Below, one piece after another: positions 33,688 through 38,972 of a stretch of 38,972 bases of DNA. Each line of letters begins with the position of its first letter. The first letter of the stretch is position 1. This DNA comes from Deltaproteobacteria bacterium (GTDB taxonomy: Bacteria; Myxococcota_A; UBA9160; SMWR01). Below the pieces are notes generated by a model that was given only the letters and a program-made list of their open reading frames with translations, had not been told where the DNA came from and did no database searches. The stretch is taken from positions 1 to 38,972 of the forward strand of contig JAFDBP010000118.1 in the NCBI GenBank assembly GCA_019313245.1, in the 5' to 3' direction. The translations under genes were made by a program, and so were the position numbers.

Positions 33688-34602
33688 GTGCCTCGCTTGC
33701 GCAAACCCCGGGCCCTGAGCGAGGGCGCGGTATTGGGGATCGCCGCACCCGGCGGCCCCGTCGATCGCGAACGACTCGAGGCGGGCGAAGCATTGCTGCG
33801 CGCCGCTGGTTTCGACTTCTACCGCAGAGAAGACCTGTTCACCTGCGACGGCTACACGGCCGGTGACGACGCGCGCCGCGCGGCCGAACTGATGGAACTC
33901 GTCAACGATCCCAACGTCGCCGGCATCATCTGCGCCCGCGGCGGATACGGCTGTGACCGGATTCTTCCCATGCTCGACGCCGGGGCGTTCCGCGAGGCCC
34001 GCAAGCCCCTGGTCGGCTACAGCGACGTCACGGCCCTGCTGTTGTGGCAACGCCGCTGCGCGGGGCTGATCGGGTTTCACGGCCCGATGCTCGACCGCGG
34101 CGAAGATCTGGCCGCTGCCGCGCTCGAACACCTGGTCAAGCAGTTGACCGGGGAAGGCTCGATCCCGTGGACGCTTCGCGGCCGGGCGGTCGTCGACGGT
34201 CGGGCGACGGGGCGCATCGTCGGTGGTTCCCTCACGCTGCTGACCGCGAGCATCGGCACGCCGTGGGAACTCGACACGCGCGCCGCCATCCTGTTGATCG
34301 AAGATGTCGGCGAGCGGCCCTATCGAATCGACCGCATGTTGCAGCAGCTTCGCGCCGCGGGAAAATTCGAAGGGTTGGCGGCCGTGGGCGTCGGAAAGTT
34401 CACGGGTTGCGTCGACGAACGTTACCCGCAACCCGATGTGGATCGCGTGATCGAAAATGCGCTATGCCCACTGGGTATCCCCATCGTGAGCGATCTGCCC
34501 TTCGGTCATACCGAGCTGAACTACGCGTGGCCAATGGGCGGGCGCGCTACCATCGACGGCACGCGCGGCGAGTTGCAGTTGCTCGAGCGCGGGGTTCGCT
34601 AG
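33688..34602 (+). CDS. ldcA: LD-carboxypeptidase (muramoyltetrapeptide carboxypeptidase, S66 family)
   Basis: LdcA removes the terminal D-Ala from murein tetrapeptides in the cytoplasm, giving the tripeptide used in recycling. The S66 triad is in place: Ser112 in GYSDVTALL, Glu205 in LLIEDVGE and His274 in PFGHTE. GIICARGGYGCDRIL is also typical. The 304-residue length is normal and there is no signal peptide. GTG 33688 directly follows the dnaB stop. Two genes later lies mpl, the next enzyme of the same pathway. Confidence 0.93.
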   Translation: MPRLRKPRALSEGAVLGIAAPGGPVDRERLEAGEALLRAAGFDFYRREDLFTCDGYTAGDDARRAAELMELVNDPNVAGIICARGGYGCDRILPMLDAGAFREARKPLVGYSDVTALLLWQRRCAGLIGFHGPMLDRGEDLAAAALEHLVKQLTGEGSIPWTLRGRAVVDGRATGRIVGGSLTLLTASIGTPWELDTRAAILLIEDVGERPYRIDRMLQQLRAAGKFEGLAAVGVGKFTGCVDERYPQPDVDRVIENALCPLGIPIVSDLPFGHTELNYAWPMGGRATIDGTRGELQLLERGVR

Positions 34603-34657
34603 CCGCGCTCGACCGTTCGCGAAGAGTGGGGCGTGAGGGACCGGGGGGCAGTCAGTC

Positions 34658-35815
34658 GTGAAATGGAGTGCGATCCGGCGCAAGCTCCGACGGGTTGATC
34701 GGGCGATCGACAAATCGATTGCGAGCGCCGAAATTCCGGGCGCCGTCGCGGGTGCGCGGATGCCGAAGAGCGGAGAAACGCTCGAATACTTCTCCGAGCG
34801 CGGACTCGCGGTGCTGCAACCCGAGCGGATCCCGATGGCGAGGCGGACGATCTTCGATCTCGCGTCGCTCACCAAGCCCATCGCGACGACGACTGCGATC
34901 CTGTTGCTCGTCGACGAGGGAGCGGTCGAGCTCGACGCTCCGGTCGCCAAATATCTGCCGCTCTTCTCCGAGAGAAACAAGGAGGAAGTCACGATCCGGC
35001 ACCTGCTCACCCACTCTTCGGGTTTGAAACCGTGGCGGGCGTATCACGAAATCTTCCTGCAGAAAGAACGCAAGACCGGCGAGAGCTGGATCGGCACTCC
35101 CGAAGCGCGCGCGTCCGTGATCGACCGCACCGTTCGCTCGGCACTGGTCCACGAACCCGGCGAGGCCGCGGTCTACGGCGATCTCGACTTCATCGTACTC
35201 GGCGCCGTGGTCGAAGCGGTCGTCGGCCAGCGCCTCGACGATTTCTGCCGCGAGCGGATTTTCGCACCGTTCGAAATGACCGACACCTTCTTCATCCCGA
35301 TTGGGCGCGACGCGCAGCCGCTGCCCGAGCCCACCCGGCGCCGCATCGCCGCCACCGAGAACTGTCCCTGGCGAAACCGCATTCTCTGGGGAGAAGTGCA
35401 CGACCCGAACGCGTCGGTGATGTCTGGCGTGGCCGGGCACGCGGGCCTCTTCTCGACGGTCGACGACGTGCTGAAGTTCGCCCGCGTCGTCATCGACAGC
35501 TGGCACGGGCGCAGCGAACTGCTCCCCCGGGAAACCCTGCGTCCATTCCTCACCCGCCAGAGCCTGCCGCTCTCGTCGGATTGGGCGCTTGGCTGGGATA
35601 CACCGACAGAGGGCACGTCGTCCTCGGGCAAACACTTTTCGAAGAACTCGGTGGGACATCTCGGCTTTACGGGCACCTCGCTCTGGATCGATCTCGACCG
35701 CGAACTCGCAATTGCACTGTTGACCAATCGCGTGCACCTGATCGCCAAGAAGAGCCGCTTCGCGCTGCGCCCGATCGTCCACGACGCGATCGTCGAAGCC
35801 TTCGAGGCCGGCTAG
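34658..35815 (+). CDS. Serine hydrolase, beta-lactamase class C / penicillin-binding-protein-like
   Basis: The 385-residue protein has the class C serine hydrolase layout. Ser70-x-x-Lys73 in ASLTKP is the nucleophile motif. Tyr173-Gly-Asp175 takes the place of YxN, and a late HLGFTG supplies the His/Lys-x-Gly motif. RHLLTHSSGL is the usual loop between them. No signal peptide is apparent, so it may be cytoplasmic. Activity could be esterase, D-amino-acid amidase or a murein peptidase. Its place between ldcA and mpl suggests muropeptide processing, which is inference. GTG 34658 follows a G-rich site. Confidence 0.85.
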   Translation: MKWSAIRRKLRRVDRAIDKSIASAEIPGAVAGARMPKSGETLEYFSERGLAVLQPERIPMARRTIFDLASLTKPIATTTAILLLVDEGAVELDAPVAKYLPLFSERNKEEVTIRHLLTHSSGLKPWRAYHEIFLQKERKTGESWIGTPEARASVIDRTVRSALVHEPGEAAVYGDLDFIVLGAVVEAVVGQRLDDFCRERIFAPFEMTDTFFIPIGRDAQPLPEPTRRRIAATENCPWRNRILWGEVHDPNASVMSGVAGHAGLFSTVDDVLKFARVVIDSWHGRSELLPRETLRPFLTRQSLPLSSDWALGWDTPTEGTSSSGKHFSKNSVGHLGFTGTSLWIDLDRELAIALLTNRVHLIAKKSRFALRPIVHDAIVEAFEAG

Positions 35816-35816
35816 C

Positions 35817-37262
35817 GTGGGCAAGGCGCCGCGACACGTTCACTTCGTCGCGATCGGTGGCACCGGGATGGGATCGTTGGCGGGGCTGCTCGCGGCCCGC
35901 GGCATCCGGGTCAGCGGCTCGGACGACGCCCTCTACCCGCCGATGAGTACGATGCTCGAGCAATGGGGCATCCCCGTCTACGAGGGATTTCGCCCGGAAC
36001 ACGCACTCGATCAGCGCCCGGATCTGGTCGTGATCGGCAACGCCGTTCGACCCGACAATTCCGAAGCGCGCGCCGTCATCGACGAGGGCCTGGCGTATCT
36101 GTCGTTTCCGGACGCCCTCTACCAGCTCGCGATCGCGGGCAAACACTCGGTGGTGGTTTCCGGAACCCACGGCAAGACCACCACCACGAGCCTGCTCGCA
36201 GCGGTGTTGCTCGGATCCGGACGGGATCCGTCGCTGCTCGTCGGGGGCTACGCGCACGATTTTGGCGGCAGCTTTCGCGAAGGGCAGGGCGAACACTTCG
36301 TGGTCGAGGGCGACGAATACGACACCGCCTTCTTCGACAAGACCCCGAAGTTCCTCCACTACGGCGCGCGTACGCTGCTGGTCACGTCCGTCGAGTTCGA
36401 TCACGCGGACATCTATCGGGATCTGGATCACATCAAAGTGGAGTTCCGCAAATTGATCGCGGGCGTTCCCCGCGACGGCACGATCGTCGCGGCCGCCAGC
36501 CATCCCGGTGTTCGCGACGTGATCTCCGAAGCGCCGTGTCGGGTGTTGCGATACGGCGTCGAGGGTGACGGGCTCGACTGGTCGTGCGCGGCGCTGGAAG
36601 CGGATGCGAGCGGTACCCACTTCGACATCCTGATTGGCGGCGAGCGGGCCGCGCGGGCTTTCGTCCCGATGTATGGCCGATTCAACGTCGAAAATGCGAT
36701 CGGCGTGCTCGCAGCGGCAACTGCGCTGGGCGTCCCGCCCGACGCCGCGATTGCGGCGCTCGCGACCTTCAAGGGCGTCAAGCGCAGGCAGGAAGTGCGC
36801 GGCGAAGAGCGCGGCGTCGCGGTCGTCGACGATTTCGCCCACCATCCCACCGCCGTTCGCGGTTCGATCGGCGCGCTTCGTCAGCGCTTCGCGGATCGCC
36901 GCCTGATCGCGGTCTTCGAACCGCGCACCAACACCAGCCGGCGCGCGATCTTCCAGCGGGAGTACGCGGATGCGCTCGGCGATGCCGACCGGGTCGTGAT
37001 CCGATCCGTTGCCGAAACACCCATCTACAGCGCCACGGGAGCCGTCGAAGAATTCTTCTCGTCGCAGCAACTCGTCGAAGACCTCGGCGAGCGCGGCGTG
37101 CCTGCGCTGTCGTGCGACAGCGTGGAGGAAATCATCGCGCAGCTGACAACCGAGTGCAGGGCGGGCGACGTGGTCTTGTGCATGAGCAACGGTTCATTCG
37201 ACGACATCTGGCAGCGCCTGCTCGCCGCGCTGCGCGGATCATCGGAGTCGGCGAAGCGTTAG
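35817..37262 (+). CDS. mpl: UDP-N-acetylmuramate:L-alanyl-gamma-D-glutamyl-meso-diaminopimelate ligase
   Basis: Mpl reattaches recycled murein tripeptide to UDP-MurNAc. The 481-residue Mur ligase has the N-terminal nucleotide domain (HFVAIGGTGMGSLAGLL), the ATP loop SGTHGKTTTTS (about residues 115-125), EGDEYDTAFFDKTPKFLHY, which is characteristic of Mpl and not MurC, and DDFAHHPTAV and FEPRTNTSRR in the C-terminal domain. GTG 35817 lies one base after the previous stop. It overlaps convergent thiD by four bases at the 3' end. With ldcA it supports an active recycling route in a DAP-type murein. Confidence 0.95.
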   Translation: MGKAPRHVHFVAIGGTGMGSLAGLLAARGIRVSGSDDALYPPMSTMLEQWGIPVYEGFRPEHALDQRPDLVVIGNAVRPDNSEARAVIDEGLAYLSFPDALYQLAIAGKHSVVVSGTHGKTTTTSLLAAVLLGSGRDPSLLVGGYAHDFGGSFREGQGEHFVVEGDEYDTAFFDKTPKFLHYGARTLLVTSVEFDHADIYRDLDHIKVEFRKLIAGVPRDGTIVAAASHPGVRDVISEAPCRVLRYGVEGDGLDWSCAALEADASGTHFDILIGGERAARAFVPMYGRFNVENAIGVLAAATALGVPPDAAIAALATFKGVKRRQEVRGEERGVAVVDDFAHHPTAVRGSIGALRQRFADRRLIAVFEPRTNTSRRAIFQREYADALGDADRVVIRSVAETPIYSATGAVEEFFSSQQLVEDLGERGVPALSCDSVEEIIAQLTTECRAGDVVLCMSNGSFDDIWQRLLAALRGSSESAKR

Positions 37263-38062
37263 TCGATGCACCCATAGGAGAGCAGCCGAGCGCGCGCACC
37301 GCTGCCCGCGGAGTTTCGCAGCGCGTCTGCGACGAATTGGCGGCCCCGCTCGACGGCCTCTTCGAGCGCCGCACCGAGCGCGAGCTGGGCGGCGATCGCC
37401 GAAGACAGCGCGCAGCCGGTGCCGTGGAATGGCCCCCCCTCGATGCGCTCCCCCTCGAGCCAATGCAGTGACACGCTGCCTCCCTGTCGCACGGCGAGCA
37501 GATCGCGGGGCGGGCCGTCGCGGTGCCCGCCCTTGACGAGTGCGGCGCGCGCGCCGAGCTGCGAAACCAGTACGGAGGCGGCGGCCTCGGTGCCCTCTTC
37601 GCTGGAGGTATCGCACTCGGTCAGTGCGGCGGCCTCTGCGAGATTGGGGGTGACGAGTGCGGCGCTGCCAATCAGCGATTGCAGGGCGCCCCAGGCGCGG
37701 CGTTCGAGCAGCGCCGTTCCATCGCTCGCCGCCAGGACCGGATCGATCACGATCGGAATCTCGCTCGACGCGGACAGGAATGGGGCGAGCCCGAGCTGCA
37801 CGTTGCGCACGACGTCGTCCGAAGCGAGCGCGCCGATCTTGATCGCGTCCGGGGTCAGATCCTTCAACAAGACGCGCAGCTGCTCGAGCACGACCGAGGG
37901 AAAAGCCGGAAGCACCTGGCGGACCTTGGCGGTGTCCTGAACGGTGATCGCGGTGACCACCCCGGCTCCGTGCACCCCCATCGCGCGAAAGACCTGGAGA
38001 TCCGCCTGGAGACCTGCCCCCCCGGTCGGATCCGATCCCGCGATGCTGAGTGCGACCTTCAT
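37259..38062 (-). CDS. thiD: Hydroxymethylpyrimidine/phosphomethylpyrimidine kinase
   Basis: ThiD phosphorylates the pyrimidine half of thiamine twice. The 267-residue ribokinase-fold enzyme begins with VALSIAGSDPTGGAGLQAD and has VVTAITVQDT, DAIKIGAL, VIDPVLAASDG, VTPNLAEAAAL, ALVKGGH and FHGTGCALSSAIAA, the last carrying the catalytic Cys/anion-hole segment. All family blocks are in order. ATG is at 38062 (minus strand). No other thiamine gene and no TPP riboswitch was recognised nearby. It is convergent with mpl and divergent from the secreted protein gene. Confidence 0.94.
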   Translation of the reverse strand: MKVALSIAGSDPTGGAGLQADLQVFRAMGVHGAGVVTAITVQDTAKVRQVLPAFPSVVLEQLRVLLKDLTPDAIKIGALASDDVVRNVQLGLAPFLSASSEIPIVIDPVLAASDGTALLERRAWGALQSLIGSAALVTPNLAEAAALTECDTSSEEGTEAAASVLVSQLGARAALVKGGHRDGPPRDLLAVRQGGSVSLHWLEGERIEGGPFHGTGCALSSAIAAQLALGAALEEAVERGRQFVADALRNSAGSGARARLLSYGCID

Positions 38063-38088
38063 CGCCAGTCATGGTAAGGTCATCCCCC

Positions 38089-38886
38089 GTGATGCGCATC
38101 AGCCCTCGACAGCTCGGAATCGACCACCGACCACCGCCGCACTGCGGCTCGCGAACGCGCACCCGCGAGCGGCCGTTCGCGCACGGATTCACCCGCGCGC
38201 TGGTCGGCCTCGCGCTTTCTGCGCTGATCGCCCTGCCGGGCGCCGCAGAAAAAGAACAGGCCGCGAAGCAGCCCGAGGATACGGCGTGGTACGCGCAGAC
38301 TTTTGCGCGCGGCGACGCCCGGGTGAACGTCACCCACCTGTGGGCGCTGAAATCGCAATTTCGCGCGGAGACCGTCGCCCGGGGCCACAAGCTCGTGACG
38401 ATCGTGAGAGGCGACACCTACTACGTCTACGACGAGATCGCCCTGACCGGAGTCGCCATTCGCCGAGCTCCGGCTGCCATTGCCGCAGATTCCCGAACCC
38501 CCCGGCCGTTCGGGAACGAAGCCCAGATCCTGTTGGAAGATGGCGGCGAAAAGATCCGCGAAGAAGTCGTTTCGGGACAACCGGCCGACGTCTATCAGAT
38601 CACCGACGAAGAAGGCCGGCGGGTCGTCTGGGTAACCCAGGACGATCGGCGGCTGCCGATCCGCATCGAAGTCTTCGGCCGCAAGACGGGAGCGACGCGA
38701 TACAAGGAATACGTCGATTGGGTGATTGGGCTCCCGCTCACCGACGCGTTCTTCGAACCCGACCCGGGCGTCAAATTCGAGCGCTTCGAACTCGACGAGT
38801 TCATCGAGAAGACCCTCGAGAGAGACCCCGTGGCCGCGATCCCAATCCTCTACGGCGAACTGCTACACGGCCGCGCGCCGCGCTAG
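38089..38886 (+). CDS. Secreted protein, possibly LolA-like fold
   Basis: The 266-residue frame has a hydrophobic export helix (ALVGLALSALIALPGAA) before a mature part starting near EKEQAAKQ. The n-region is unusually long, about 45 residues rich in Arg and Pro, which questions the start; GTG 38089 and ATG 38092 are both possible. The mature part has a pattern common in LolA/LolB-like outer-membrane proteins: short beta strands, then VVWVTQDDRRLPIRIEVFG, a YKEYVDW turn and FFEPDPGVKF. I suggest a periplasmic or outer-membrane role at moderate confidence. It is followed by the hairpin array. Confidence 0.6.
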   Translation: MMRISPRQLGIDHRPPPHCGSRTRTRERPFAHGFTRALVGLALSALIALPGAAEKEQAAKQPEDTAWYAQTFARGDARVNVTHLWALKSQFRAETVARGHKLVTIVRGDTYYVYDEIALTGVAIRRAPAAIAADSRTPRPFGNEAQILLEDGGEKIREEVVSGQPADVYQITDEEGRRVVWVTQDDRRLPIRIEVFGRKTGATRYKEYVDWVIGLPLTDAFFEPDPGVKFERFELDEFIEKTLERDPVAAIPILYGELLHGRAPR

Positions 38887-38972
38887 CTGGCGAATCCTGC
38901 GGATTCGCTTTGCGGCGACGAGACCTGCGGCCTCGTCTGGCTGGCGAATCCTGCGGATTCGCTTTGCGGCGA
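38887..38972. repeat. Hairpin repeat array with 54-bp period, running off the window
   Basis: A 32-base unit at 38887-38918 recurs exactly at 38941-38972. Each copy contains the perfect hairpin GCGAATCC-TGC-GGATTCGC (38890-38908 and 38944-38962) followed by TTTGCGGCGA. Between them is a different hairpin, GACGAGaCC-TGC-GGcCTCGTC (38917-38937). All share the apex CCTGCGG with unrelated stems. It starts right after the last gene, so it may also end transcription. Confidence 0.85.

Noticed and set aside
38063-38120. TPP riboswitch near thiD
   Set aside because: The space upstream of thiD is occupied by the divergent gene and shows none of the conserved thi-box sequence.

Overview
The window is GC-rich (roughly two thirds G+C by eye), densely coded and full of GTG starts. 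It reads as a chromosomal core segment of a Gram-negative bacterium of the former Deltaproteobacteria type (Myxococcota/Desulfobacterota-like). This rests on the outer-membrane assembly lipoprotein BamD, the order pgpA-cinA-thpR-recA, a PilT motor ATPase, a DUF1844 gene, CTC-type L25, and rpsF-rpsR-rplI-dnaB. The exact phylum is inference. No prophage, insertion sequence, CRISPR array, tRNA or rRNA was found.

Layout. (1) 1-3906: promoter, pgpA, cinA, a 2H-phosphodiesterase gene (thpR) cut by an in-frame amber codon, recA, and a strong hairpin. (2) 3941-6993: a minus-strand lipoprotein with a carboxypeptidase-regulatory-like domain, divergent from pilT. (3) 6995-7417: three and a half copies of a 71-bp tandem repeat, then the alaS leader. 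(4) 7418-12078: alaS and a long-form ispG; cvpA lies opposite. (5) 12783-18166: a 38-residue membrane peptide, a sodium:solute symporter, a single-subunit molybdopterin oxidoreductase and a second symporter. A 4-hydroxybutyryl-CoA dehydratase gene faces them. (6) 19897-21406: bamD and a TPR gene (minus strand). (7) 21504-25969: small acidic protein, CDP-alcohol phosphatidyltransferase, DUF1844, ispE, prs, rplY, pth. (8) 26077-30526: nhaA, then a MocR/PdxR-type regulator with pdxS and pdxT. (9) 30649-33687: structured leader, rpsF, rpsR, rplI, dnaB. (10) 33688-37262: ldcA, a serine hydrolase and mpl, a peptidoglycan-recycling set; thiD lies opposite. (11) 38089-38886: a secreted LolA-like protein, then an array of hairpin repeats running off the end.

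How the genes fit together. Both ispG and ispE belong to the MEP isoprenoid pathway. PdxS and PdxT make pyridoxal phosphate by the DXP-independent route and probably answer to the adjacent MocR regulator, whose promoter appears leaderless and carries repeated CATTGnCC boxes. LdcA and Mpl form consecutive steps of murein tripeptide recycling. The symporter/molybdoenzyme/symporter cassette is the least conventional part of the window and looks like an uptake-and-catabolism module of unknown substrate.

The points most worth a second look are the amber-interrupted thpR, the 71-bp repeats with a covarying hairpin pair, the terminal hairpin array with a constant CCTGCGG apex, the mocR-pdxST control region, the folded rpsF leader, and the symporter-molybdoenzyme cassette.
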